Part shown: positions 31,396-39,677 of the stretch, in pieces | Layout: each line of letters begins with the position of its first letter | How positions within the stretch are numbered: position 1 is the stretch's first letter | Source of the DNA: Schlesneria sp. DSM 10557 | Lineage (GTDB): Bacteria > Planctomycetota > Planctomycetia > Planctomycetales > Planctomycetaceae | Assembly: GCF_041860085.1 (NCBI RefSeq) | Contig: NZ_CP124747.1 | Span: 4,092,001-4,156,000, forward strand | Length of the DNA: 64,000 bases | Direction of reading: 5' to 3' | Notes under the pieces: model-generated | Seen by the model: the letters and a program-made list of their open reading frames with translations, nothing else | Databases searched by the model: none | What the model was told of the DNA's origin: nothing | Translations under genes and position numbers: made by a program

Positions 31396-31527
31396 CCTGT
31401 CGCAGAGCGACAGGTCTACTTTGGGCGAGAGGGGGGGGCATGCAACTGCTCGGACGTCTTCGCCGAGCAGTGCTCGTTCTGGTTCGTGCGGCGGAGCACT
31501 GCGTCAGAGAGGACTCTGACACAGTGG
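31396..31527. repeat. Hairpin-rich intergenic repeat, copy 3 (rearranged)
   Basis: CCTGTCGC/GCGACAGG (31396-31414) comes first here, then ACTGCTCGG/CCGAGCAGT (31445-31471), then CACTGCGTCAGAG/CTCTGACACAGTG (31498-31527). It sits in the 349-bp gap between the LOG gene and proA; nothing else was seen in that gap. Confidence 0.8.
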
Positions 31528-31616
31528 CATGGGACAGTGGACGGGGACAGTGCGACATGCGATTGACGCTTGGGGGGGACGGGGCGATACTTGAGGACTT
31601 CATAAGGGGAGTCCGA

Positions 31617-32876
31617 ATGTCAGAGTGGGCAGAGTACGCTGATCAACTTACGAAACAGGCTCGTCAGGCCTCGCGTCAGTTGGCCTTGGTGAGTGGTGCA
31701 CAGAAGCAGCGGTGGCTGCATCGTGCCGCCGAACTGTTAGTTGTTCGTGCCGAAGAAGTTGTGGCGGCCAACCAGCGGGATCTCGAGGCCGCTCCGGGTT
31801 ACGGACTGAACGCCGCCGCAATCGACCGGCTGAAGCTGACACCGCAGCGGTTGAAATCCGTCGCCGCCGCTCTGGCCGATGTCGCGTTGCTGCCGGACCC
31901 GATTGGCGAAGTGATCGATTCGACCGTCCGTCCGAACGGGCTGAGTGTCAATCGGGTCCGTGTCCCGCTGGGTGTCGTCTTCTTCATCTATGAGTCTCGT
32001 CCCAATGTGACGATCGACGCGGCTTCGCTCTGCCTGAAGAGCGGTAATGCGGTGATCCTGCGGGGTGGGAAAGAGGCACTGCACAGTAACCTGGCGCTGC
32101 ACCGGATTCTGACCGACGCCCTGATCGAGACAGGGCTGCCCGAGCATGCGGTGCAACTGGTGCAGACGACCGAGCGTGCTGTCGTGGGAGAATTGCTGAA
32201 ACGGGGCGACCGGATCGACGTGACGATTCCTCGCGGGGGAAAATCGCTGATCGAGCGAGTCGTCAGCGAAGCGACGATGCCCGTGATCAAGCACTTTGAC
32301 GGGATCTGCCACGTCTACGTCGATGAGTCGGCCAATTTCGACATGGCTCTGGCGATTCTCAAAAACAGCAAGTGTCAGCGTCCCGGTGTCTGCAACGCGG
32401 CAGAATGTCTGCTGGTCCATGCGGCGATCGCCGAGACGTTCCTTCCCAAAGCGGCTGCCATGCTGCACGCGGAAAAAGTGGAAATGCGCGGCTGTCCCCG
32501 GACCTGCCGTCTGATTCCCACCGCCAAACCGGCGACCGATGCCGATTTCCGGACGGAATATCTGGATCTGATCCTGTCGATCAAGGTTGTCGACGACCTG
32601 ACCGCCGCGATCGATCACATCGACGCCTATGGATCTCATCACACGGAAACGATCGTCACCACCAATCTCCCCGCCGCCATGCGGTTCACGGCGGAAGTCG
32701 ATTCCGCTGGAGTGATTGTGAACGCCAGCACCCGTTTCAATGACGGGGGGGAGTTCGGGCTGGGTGCCGAGATTGGCATTTCGACGGATAAGTTCCACGC
32801 ACGGGGCCCCTGCGGACTGCGTGAGCTGACCAGCTATAAATGGGTGGCGTACGGCACGGGTCAAATTCGGGAATAG
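31617..32876 (+). CDS. proA: Glutamate-5-semialdehyde dehydrogenase (gamma-glutamyl phosphate reductase)
   Basis: 419 aa, normal ProA length. It reduces gamma-glutamyl phosphate with NADPH, the second step of proline synthesis. [20 protein letters not shown] is the NADP-binding motif, [10 protein letters not shown] the next, and the catalytic cysteine is in the [16 protein letters not shown] region (GVCNA). [13 protein letters not shown] and [15 protein letters not shown] close the protein. ATG at 31617 follows AAGGGGAG by 5 nt; longer upstream frames run into repeat DNA. proB is not adjacent. The opposite strand has a 375-codon shadow frame. Confidence 0.97.
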   Translation: MSEWAEYADQLTKQARQASRQLALVSGAQKQRWLHRAAELLVVRAEEVVAANQRDLEAAPGYGLNAAAIDRLKLTPQRLKSVAAALADVALLPDPIGEVIDSTVRPNGLSVNRVRVPLGVVFFIYESRPNVTIDAASLCLKSGNAVILRGGKEALHSNLALHRILTDALIETGLPEHAVQLVQTTERAVVGELLKRGDRIDVTIPRGGKSLIERVVSEATMPVIKHFDGICHVYVDESANFDMALAILKNSKCQRPGVCNAAECLLVHAAIAETFLPKAAAMLHAEKVEMRGCPRTCRLIPTAKPATDADFRTEYLDLILSIKVVDDLTAAIDHIDAYGSHHTETIVTTNLPAAMRFTAEVDSAGVIVNASTRFNDGGEFGLGAEIGISTDKFHARGPCGLRELTSYKWVAYGTGQIRE

Positions 32877-33175
32877 GTGCGGCGTGAGGTGCTTCGGGCA
32901 AGAAAACGGGGATCAGCCGGAAACAGCGAATTCCCGGGGACTGAGCAGTCGATAACCGGAGTGAACACGCCGTTCGGAGCAAGCTCAGAGCAGAAGTTCA
33001 CAGAACGGGTCCAGCAGGAAAACCGCCTGAAGGACTCGCCAGAACGGATGGAATTCAAAGTCGATTCGTCAACCGGGCTGAGACGCCACTTCCTGCTGCG
33101 GCAGGCTTTTTTCGTGCGGGATTTTTTGTTCGAGCGGTTTTCGATTGAGCTTTCTTCGTTCGAGGGAGTCCAGGG

Positions 33176-34150
33176 ATGGACAACAACGTGAATCACTCGA
33201 CCGCCGACGTGCCTCGTCCGGGACAGGCGGGGTCTCGGCCCTTTGCCTCCCACCCGCGCGTTTCCGGGCCTGAAGTGGAAACACGTCCCTACGACTTTGA
33301 ACACCCGGTCCCGCTGAGAGCTCAACAACTGGACGCGTTGCGACTGGCGACGGCCGGGGCCTGTGATTCCCTGCAGCGGGCTCTGACGCAACTGCTGCGG
33401 CATCCGGTGGGGATCGAGTTTCTGTCGGTGGAACAGTCGACTTATCGAGACTACCTGACGGCGTCGGACGAACCGACCTGCCTCGGAGTGTTCGCACCGG
33501 CGGATTCTGCCGAAGTCTGGTTACTCGACACCAATCGGTGTCTCGCCTTTACGATGATCGACTGCTTACTCGGCGGGGTGGTGTCGGGTGTGACGCTGTC
33601 TCGACCATTTACTGCGGTCGAAACGCACGTGATTCAGAAAGCACTCAGCACCATTCTGCGGGAACTGACGGCCGACTTTCTGCCGACCGCTCCGCTGCCG
33701 ATGACCCGACTGATCTCGGACGGCAGCCTGATTGCGGAAGCGGGGTCGAACGCGGCAGTCGCACTGGTCAGCCTGGAGGTGGTGATCGGCCCGAGCCGGG
33801 GACTGGTGCAGCTTTGTGTTCCGTGGAAGCGGGTACCGCATGTCTCTGTTTTATTGCAGGAAACGGAGCGCGGTCCGAACGAACGAATGCGGGTGGCGGC
33901 GGGAAAAGTCCGGGTGCAGGTCTCGGCACGACTCGCGCAACTCAAACTGTCCACTCGCGACGTGGCAAATTTGTGTGCTGGCGACTTACTGCTGACCGAC
34001 AATCCTGTCACGGGGGAAATCAGCCTGATGATCGACGATCACGAGCTGTTTCGAGGGACGTCCGGGCAGAGCCATAACCGCAGAAGTCTGGTAATCACGT
34101 CGTCTGTCGGAACAACTCGGGGAGTCAGAACGCCGCCCGAGGGGACTTAG
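33176..34150 (+). CDS. fliM: FliM-like flagellar motor switch protein
   Basis: 324 aa. RPYDFEHPVPLRAQQLDALR begins the FliM middle domain; LLDTNRCLAFTMIDCLLGG carries the conserved middle-domain GG motif; the C-terminal SpoA domain (VSARLAQLKLSTRDVANLCA; GDLLLTDNPV) resembles FliN. FliM forms the C-ring that sets rotation direction. Odd: the usual N-terminal CheY-binding motif (LSQ-E-IDALL) is not present; the first 40 residues are instead Pro/Ser-rich. It stands apart from other flagellar genes. GGGAG lies upstream of the ATG. Confidence 0.85.
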   Translation: MDNNVNHSTADVPRPGQAGSRPFASHPRVSGPEVETRPYDFEHPVPLRAQQLDALRLATAGACDSLQRALTQLLRHPVGIEFLSVEQSTYRDYLTASDEPTCLGVFAPADSAEVWLLDTNRCLAFTMIDCLLGGVVSGVTLSRPFTAVETHVIQKALSTILRELTADFLPTAPLPMTRLISDGSLIAEAGSNAAVALVSLEVVIGPSRGLVQLCVPWKRVPHVSVLLQETERGPNERMRVAAGKVRVQVSARLAQLKLSTRDVANLCAGDLLLTDNPVTGEISLMIDDHELFRGTSGQSHNRRSLVITSSVGTTRGVRTPPEGT

Positions 34151-34191
34151 TCGTGTTGACTGAGGAAAACTCGAGCGGCTGAAACGACTTC

Positions 34192-34220
34192 TTGACGGTT
34201 GACGATTATCGGGCTAATAC
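34192..34220 (+). promoter_or_regulatory. Candidate sigma70-type promoter of the infC operon
   Basis: TTGACG (34192-34197) and TAATAC (34215-34220) are 17 bp apart. A start of transcription near 34227 would give a leader of about 65 nt to the proposed infC start. The -10 match is only moderate. Confidence 0.4.
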
Positions 34221-34291
34221 TATGTGATTCCCTAAACTTACGTTCCGGATGCCGCCGGACCATTTCAGAACACTCACAGGAGTACGCAGCA

Positions 34292-34801
34292 ATCGAAACA
34301 ACGCATCGAATTAACGACCAGATTCGTCTCTCACCGATTCGAGTGGTCGATCAAAATGGAACAATGTTGGGTGTCATTCCCACATCGGAAGCGATGAGAA
34401 CAGCGATGGACGCTGGCCTGGATCTTGTTGAAGTCGCCCCCAACGAGCGTCCGCCTGTCTGTCGGATTATGGACTACGGCAAGTTCAAGTACGAGCAGAA
34501 GCGTAAAGCGGCCAACTCTGCCAAGCAGCATCAGGTTCAACTGAAAGAGATCCGCCTTCGCCCGAAGACCGGTGAGCACGACATTGACTTCAAGGTGAAG
34601 CAGGCTCGTGAGTTCCTGGTCCACAAAGACAAAGTCAAATTCAACGTCCAGTTCAAGGGACGCGAAAACGCGCACCATGACCGGGGTCGTGAAATGCTGG
34701 CGACGATCATTGAGCAGCTTCAAGACGTCAGCAAAGTCGAAAAAACTCCTTCGATGGAAGGTGGCAGAAACATGACTGCCGTCCTTTCACCGAAAGCCTG
34801 A
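34292..34801 (+). CDS. infC: Translation initiation factor IF-3, probably with an ATC start
   Basis: 169 aa from the proposed start. IF-3 binds the 30S subunit and discriminates initiator tRNA and start codon. The conserved N-terminus [20 protein letters not shown] follows directly; [11 protein letters not shown] is the linker region and [20 protein letters not shown] begins the C-terminal domain. No ATG, GTG or TTG is suitably placed: AGGAG (34278-34282) is followed after 9 nt by ATC (34292). Rare starts (AUU, AUC) are known for infC elsewhere and allow IF-3 to repress its own translation. A TTG at 34199 is in frame but lies inside the candidate promoter. It is first in the infC-rpmI-rplT order. 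Confidence 0.93.
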   Translation: METTHRINDQIRLSPIRVVDQNGTMLGVIPTSEAMRTAMDAGLDLVEVAPNERPPVCRIMDYGKFKYEQKRKAANSAKQHQVQLKEIRLRPKTGEHDIDFKVKQAREFLVHKDKVKFNVQFKGRENAHHDRGREMLATIIEQLQDVSKVEKTPSMEGGRNMTAVLSPKA

Positions 34802-34850
34802 GTCGCCGATCCCCGATCGGTCGATTCACAAAAACTGTTCAAGATAAGTG

Positions 34851-34878
34851 GGTAGACGGCCGGAAAAGGTCGTCTACC
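34851..34878 (+). promoter_or_regulatory. Hairpin in the infC-rpmI spacer
   Basis: GGTAGACG (34851-34858) pairs with CGTCTACC (34871-34878), with partial GCC/GGT pairing inside. It lies in the 251-bp leader of rpmI-rplT, where L20 autoregulation acts in other bacteria. Function is inferred from position only. Confidence 0.4.
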
Positions 34879-35052
34879 AAGAACTTCCGGTCGACGAAAG
34901 TGTGCGGATTGGGTAAACCTGACCACACAGTGAAAAAGTCGCTGGAAATTTTTGGCGGAATTCGTCTATACTCCTCGCCCCACTGATTTGGGCAATTCAC
35001 TGCGCCGGACGGACGCCATGAATTGCAGCTTTGAATTCAAGGAATTACGGCG

Positions 35053-35253
35053 ATGCCGAAGCAAAAAACGCACAAAGGTATGAAGAAACGGTTCAAAGTG
35101 ACCGCTTCCGGCAAGGCCAAATGTCGTAGCGCCTACCGCGGCCACTTGCTGAGCCACAAGTCCAGCAAGCGGAAACGCCAGAATCGCAACGACGTCGTTC
35201 TGATTAAAGCTGACGCGAGAATGATTTGTGACGCACTGCGTCCTGCGGGTTAA
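35053..35253 (+). CDS. rpmI: 50S ribosomal protein L35
   Basis: 66 aa, highly basic. MPKQKTHKGMKKRFKVTASG and HLLSHKSSKRKR are standard L35 features. AAGGA lies 9 nt before the ATG. It is between infC and rplT as in most bacteria. Confidence 0.97.
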   Translation: MPKQKTHKGMKKRFKVTASGKAKCRSAYRGHLLSHKSSKRKRQNRNDVVLIKADARMICDALRPAG

Positions 35254-35341
35254 TCTTCGTCGTCTGCCTACGTCAGTCGACATTGCCGTCGATTGACCTG
35301 GTCGATTGCTCTGTTTGTGTTCTAATTCAGCGAATGGCATC

Positions 35342-35713
35342 ATGAGAATTAGTTTTAGCGTCGCTCGTCGTCGATCCCACAAGCGCCTGTTCCGCGAAGT
35401 CAAAGGCAGCTATGGCGGTCGTAAGAACCTGCTTCGCCTCGTCAAAGAGACGGTTGTTCGTAACCGTGTCTTCGCTTACCGCGACCGACGTAACCGCAAG
35501 CGCGAGTTCCGAGCCCTGTGGATTGTCCGTATCAAGGCAGCAGCCGAAATGCGCGGCATTTCCTACTCACGCTTCATCCACGGACTGACGCTCGCCGAAA
35601 TCAAGCTGAATCGCAAGATCCTCAGCGAAATGGCGATTCACAGCCCCGAAGTCTTTGACGAAGTCACGACCCTGGTCCGAGAGGGCCTGAAGAAGGCGGG
35701 CCAGGCCGTTTGA
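35342..35713 (+). CDS. rplT: 50S ribosomal protein L20
   Basis: 123 aa. RRRSHKRLFREVKGSYGGRK, AYRDRRNRKREFRALWIVRI and GISYSRFIHGL are diagnostic of L20, which nucleates 23S rRNA folding and, in many bacteria, represses its own operon. ATG at 35342 gives a normal N-terminus (MRISFSVARRRSHK) that differs from the common MxRVKRG form. A strong terminator follows 27 nt after the stop. Confidence 0.97.
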   Translation: MRISFSVARRRSHKRLFREVKGSYGGRKNLLRLVKETVVRNRVFAYRDRRNRKREFRALWIVRIKAAAEMRGISYSRFIHGLTLAEIKLNRKILSEMAIHSPEVFDEVTTLVREGLKKAGQAV

Positions 35714-35740
35714 TAACGGCTTGTCAAAAGTGATTGATAT

Positions 35741-35784
35741 AAGACACTGCCCCCGTCGCTGATCGAGGGGGCAGTGTCTTTTTG
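35741..35784 (+). terminator. Intrinsic terminator of the infC-rpmI-rplT operon
   Basis: AGACACTGCCCCC pairs with GGGGGCAGTGTCT around GTCGCTGATCGA, followed by TTTTG. Confidence 0.93.
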
Positions 35785-35833
35785 TATTTACTCCCCATGG
35801 CGTTCTCGCACACTCTCGTCGTATCGCACAGAA

Positions 35834-35885
35834 ACCCGATACACGCCTCCCCCGGCAGACTCGCCGGGGGAGGCGTGTATCGGGT
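35834..35885. repeat. Perfect 23-bp inverted repeat upstream of pheS
   Basis: ACCCGATACACGCCTCCCCC plus GGC (35834-35856) is the exact reverse complement of 35863-35885, with a 6-nt loop AGACTC. It is GC-rich and is not followed by a T run, so it is not a normal terminator. It ends 46 nt before the pheS start. Confidence 0.95.
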
Positions 35886-35931
35886 AACGGGAAGCGGGAA
35901 CGTACGGCGAGATTTTAAGGCACGTGTGGCA

Positions 35932-36933
35932 ATGGAACTCAGTCAGATATTTGCCAAGTTTCAGCAGGAAGCACTCACCGCGATTTCCGCGGCCACGAAC
36001 GCCGAGATGCTCGAGCAGGCCCGAATTGAGTTTCTGGGCAAGAAGCAGGGAAAGCTCAAAGACCTGCAGTCCACATTGGCCACCGTCCCCCCGGAACAGC
36101 GCCCCGAGGTCGGTAAACGCTTCAACGAAGTCAAAGAAGCGGTCACCAAGGCCTGGGAAGAGCGACAGCAGCAGCTCAGCCAGACCAAAGTGGCTGCCAC
36201 CGCGATCGATGTCACCCTGCCGGGAATTCGACCGTCGCTCGGGAAGCTGCACCCCCTGACGCAGACGATCAACGAGTTCCAGGAGATCATGTCGCGGTTC
36301 GGGTTTGAAGTGGAAGACGGTCCCGAGATCGAGGACGAATGGCACAACTTCGTCGCTCTGAACATCCCGGATGACCACCCTGCCCGTGACCCGCTGGACA
36401 ACTTCTATCTCGCCACGGCCGGTGTTGCAGGAGGTGGCCCGCGCCTGCTCCGCAGCCAAACCTCGACCATCCAGATTCGGGTGATGGAGAACCGCAAGCC
36501 GCCCGTGCGCATCGTCTCGGTCGGACGTGTCTATCGTCCCGACGAGATCGACGATACGCACCACATCATGTTCCATCAGATGGAAGGTCTGATGGTCGGA
36601 CCTGACGTGACGATGGCCTCACTGAAGACGCTGCTGCGACTGTTTGCGGCCGCTTATCTGGGTGAAGACGTTCACGTCCGTTTCCGTCCGTCGTTCTTCC
36701 CGTTCACCGAGCCGAGCGTCGAGTTTGATGTTCAGCGGGGTGACGGCTGGCTGGAACTGGGGGGAGCGGGGATGGTCGACCCCAACGTCCTGCGGGCGGT
36801 CGGGTATGATCCAGATGAGGTCAGTGGATTTGCTTTCGGGCTGGGCATCGCACGATTCTGTATGATGCGGCACGGGATCAAGAACATTCGCCACTTCTAC
36901 TCAAACGACATCCGGTTCCTGCAGCAGTTCTGA
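35932..36933 (+). CDS. pheS: Phenylalanine--tRNA ligase alpha subunit
   Basis: 333 aa, typical of bacterial PheS. An N-terminal coiled coil ([20 protein letters not shown]) leads to the class II core: [42 protein letters not shown] (motif 2) and [14 protein letters not shown] (motif 3). Odd: motif 3 usually has Glu-Arg (GxGxER); here Ala precedes the Arg. [10 protein letters not shown] at 35932 is the natural start, although an upstream in-frame frame runs through the inverted repeat. pheT does not follow; the next gene is a monooxygenase. Confidence 0.95.
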   Translation: MELSQIFAKFQQEALTAISAATNAEMLEQARIEFLGKKQGKLKDLQSTLATVPPEQRPEVGKRFNEVKEAVTKAWEERQQQLSQTKVAATAIDVTLPGIRPSLGKLHPLTQTINEFQEIMSRFGFEVEDGPEIEDEWHNFVALNIPDDHPARDPLDNFYLATAGVAGGGPRLLRSQTSTIQIRVMENRKPPVRIVSVGRVYRPDEIDDTHHIMFHQMEGLMVGPDVTMASLKTLLRLFAAAYLGEDVHVRFRPSFFPFTEPSVEFDVQRGDGWLELGGAGMVDPNVLRAVGYDPDEVSGFAFGLGIARFCMMRHGIKNIRHFYSNDIRFLQQF

Positions 36934-37139
36934 TTGAACGAGAGCGAGAAGGTCGGTTCAGAGGGAGTGGAATCAGGGGGACGGATCGCCCGCAGGTTCC
37001 TCAGAACTGGCGAACAATCACGTCTGTCGGCTTGTCCTGTCGCGGGGCCATGGCAGCAGTTGGTAAGAGAGTCGGACGTTGTGTGGCATCCGATTGACCG
37101 GAACCTCTCGATGGGTTTGATGGAATCGAAGGAGAGAGC

Positions 37140-37427
37140 ATGATCTACGTCAACATTGTCTTGACCGTCAAAGAGGCCAGCGACGTTGCCGAGATTGAGA
37201 GCCTGCTGGCAGAACAGGGGCGATTGTCTCGACAGGAACCCGGTTGCCTTCGGTTTGAAGTCTATCATTCGCAGACCGATCCCCGCGTCTTCCTGCTGAA
37301 CGAGCACTGGGCCGACCAGGCCGCGATTGATGCTCATCGCAAGGACAAGGCTTACACCACGATCTATGTCCCCAAGGTCTTGCCGCGCGTCGAACGAGTC
37401 CCCCACCCATCGACCTTGGTCGAATAA
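37140..37427 (+). CDS. Antibiotic biosynthesis monooxygenase (ABM) family protein
   Basis: 95 aa ferredoxin-like fold. SRQEPGCLRFEVYHSQTDPR and LNEHWADQAAIDAHRKDKAY match the quinone-monooxygenase/ABM pattern (EPGCLRFEVY...EWxDxxAxxAH). Members include YgiN-like quinol oxygenases; substrate unknown. AAGGAGAG is ideally placed before the ATG. Confidence 0.92.
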   Translation: MIYVNIVLTVKEASDVAEIESLLAEQGRLSRQEPGCLRFEVYHSQTDPRVFLLNEHWADQAAIDAHRKDKAYTTIYVPKVLPRVERVPHPSTLVE

Positions 37428-37811
37428 CGGAGCCAGCTCCGTGACACAGGCCACGCAGCATTTCTGATCTGTGATGCCCGCAGGTGAAGTGGGCATCCGC
37501 TCCCTCTCGAGTGAAGGACGATCTCGACCTGACGCAAGCGGCTGGATGACACCGATAAGTCCCGCGTTCCAGGCCATCTCCAGAATCCACTTCGGGACAG
37601 GAATCAGGAATACGTTCGAGCAGCGTACGTCGCCGCTTTGCAGCCTGAAGAATTTCGACAGACAGACGCGACACCCGTTATCAAACGCCAGAACAAGTCC
37701 CCTGCTATGCCACTCGCAGGGGATCACAACGAACGCCAGTCATCAGTAACCGATTTCTTTATCTCCTGTAGATAAGACCGTTCAAAACAACTTCTTTTAG
37801 TGAACCTCATC
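37428..37811. other. Gene-free stretch before ilvD
   Basis: About 384 bases. No gene, attenuator or T-box was recognised; the ilvD start also lacks a clear ribosome binding site. Confidence 0.4.
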
Positions 37812-39491
37812 ATGACGCAAATCAACAAATATAGTTCCCGCATCACGCAGCCACGTTCGCAAGGGGCCTCGCAGGCCATGTTGTACGCGACGGGCATGAA
37901 ACGTGAAGACATGGATAAAGCTCAGGTCGGTATCGCCAGCGTCTGGTACGACGGCAACCCCTGTAACATGCACCTCAACAAGCTCTCTGAAAAAGTCAAA
38001 GAGGGTGTCACTGCGGCCGGCCTGTGGGGAATGCGATTCAACACGATCGGGGTGAGCGACGGAATCTCGATGGGAACCGACGGGATGTCGTTCTCGCTCC
38101 AGTCTCGCGACCTGATTGCTGACAGTATTGAAACGGTCATGTCGGCTCAATGGTATGACGCCAACATCTCCATCCCCGGCTGTGACAAGAACATGCCCGG
38201 CTGTCTGATCGCGATGGGACGCCTGAACCGCCCCTCGCTGATGATCTACGGTGGAACTATCAAGGCCGGTTGTATTCCCCTGCATCCGAAGCTCGACATC
38301 GTCTCGGCATTCCAGTGCTATGGCGAATACATCACCGGCAAGATCACCGATGAAGTCCGCCAGTCGATCGTCGAACATAGCTGTCCCGGCGCGGGGGCCT
38401 GCGGCGGGATGTACACCGCGAACACGATGGCATCCGCCATTGAAGCCATGGGGATGGCACTCCCTTACAGCTCATCGATTCCTGCCGAAGACCCGCTGAA
38501 GCTGGGTGAATGTATGGCAGCCGGAAAAGCCATTCGCACGCTGCTCGAAATGGACCTGAAGCCCCGTGACATCATGACCCGGGCCGCCTTCGAAAACGCG
38601 ATGGTCGTGATCATGGCGACCGGGGGATCAACGAATGCCGTGCTGCACCTGATCGCCATGGCACGTGCCGTGAATGTTCCGCTGACGATCGACGACTTCC
38701 AGGCCGTCAGCGACCGCATCCCGTACATCGCCGACCTCAAGCCAAGCGGCAAGTACGTGATGGAAGACCTGCATCATGTCGGCGGAACCCCAGCCGTGAT
38801 GAAGTACCTGCTCGAGAAGGGTCTGCTCGACGGCAGCTGTATGACCGTGACCGGCAAGTCTCTCGCCGAAAACCTCAAGGACCTGCCGGGACTCGCCGAA
38901 GGTCAGCGGATCATTCAGCCGCTGGAAACGCCACTCAAGGAATCCGGGCACATCCGGATCATGCGCGGCAACTTCTGTCCCGAAGGAGCCGTGGCCAAGA
39001 TCACCGGCAAAGAAGGACTCATCTTCAAGGGTCCGGCTCGCGTATTCGATTCCGAAGAGCTGATGCTGAAGGGTCTCGAAGACGGCCTGATTCAGAAGGG
39101 TGACGTCATCATCATCCGGTATGAAGGCCCCAAGGGTGGCCCCGGTATGCCGGAAATGCTGACACCCACCTCGGCCATTATGGGAGCCGGTCTGGGATCC
39201 GACGTCGCACTGATCACCGACGGCCGGTTTTCGGGTGGTTCGCACGGCTTCATCGTCGGCCACGTCACACCGGAAGCTCAGGTGGGGGGACCGATCGCCC
39301 TGGTTCAGGACGGTGACACGATCACGATCGACGCCAACTCCAACCAGATCGTGCTCTCTCTTTCCGATGAAGAACTCGCCAAACGCCGTTCGACATGGAA
39401 AGCCCCAGAACTGAAAGCCAATCGCGGGACCCTCTACAAGTACATCAAGAACGTGAAGAGTGCCTCCGAAGGCTGCGTCACCGACGAGTGA
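37812..39491 (+). CDS. ilvD: Dihydroxy-acid dehydratase
   Basis: 559 aa, the usual IlvD length. It dehydrates 2,3-dihydroxy-isovalerate or -methylvalerate in valine/isoleucine synthesis using an Fe-S cluster. Cluster cysteines lie in [19 protein letters not shown] and [26 protein letters not shown] and the C-terminal [20 protein letters not shown] are family signatures. ATG at 37812 ([20 protein letters not shown]) fits homologues; a GTG at 37800 would add four residues. Confidence 0.97.
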   Translation: MTQINKYSSRITQPRSQGASQAMLYATGMKREDMDKAQVGIASVWYDGNPCNMHLNKLSEKVKEGVTAAGLWGMRFNTIGVSDGISMGTDGMSFSLQSRDLIADSIETVMSAQWYDANISIPGCDKNMPGCLIAMGRLNRPSLMIYGGTIKAGCIPLHPKLDIVSAFQCYGEYITGKITDEVRQSIVEHSCPGAGACGGMYTANTMASAIEAMGMALPYSSSIPAEDPLKLGECMAAGKAIRTLLEMDLKPRDIMTRAAFENAMVVIMATGGSTNAVLHLIAMARAVNVPLTIDDFQAVSDRIPYIADLKPSGKYVMEDLHHVGGTPAVMKYLLEKGLLDGSCMTVTGKSLAENLKDLPGLAEGQRIIQPLETPLKESGHIRIMRGNFCPEGAVAKITGKEGLIFKGPARVFDSEELMLKGLEDGLIQKGDVIIIRYEGPKGGPGMPEMLTPTSAIMGAGLGSDVALITDGRFSGGSHGFIVGHVTPEAQVGGPIALVQDGDTITIDANSNQIVLSLSDEELAKRRSTWKAPELKANRGTLYKYIKNVKSASEGCVTDE

Positions 39492-39677
39492 CAACTGCTC
39501 ACAACGCCGCGTGGATTGAACGCCCACGCGAGCGTAGTGTGACCTGCCCGTCCTGCCTTCAGTCCTCTGTTTCACTCATGGGATGCCTGCCGTCTGTGCA
39601 GGCATCCCTCATGAAGGCCCATCGCACCGACCAGACAGTTCTGTTCCACAACTCGCTTCCGTCCCCAGGAACCCGGC

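Noticed and set aside
31268-31603. N-terminal extension of the LOG-family gene
   Set aside because: The extension translates hairpin repeat DNA; ATG 31267 has a good ribosome binding site and normal length.
31737-32864. 375-codon reverse-strand open frame
   Set aside because: Lies fully antisense to proA, which has all its motifs; Arg/Asp-rich shadow.
34199-34291. Longer infC from TTG 34199
   Set aside because: The extension has no IF-3 similarity, no ribosome binding site, and covers a candidate promoter.
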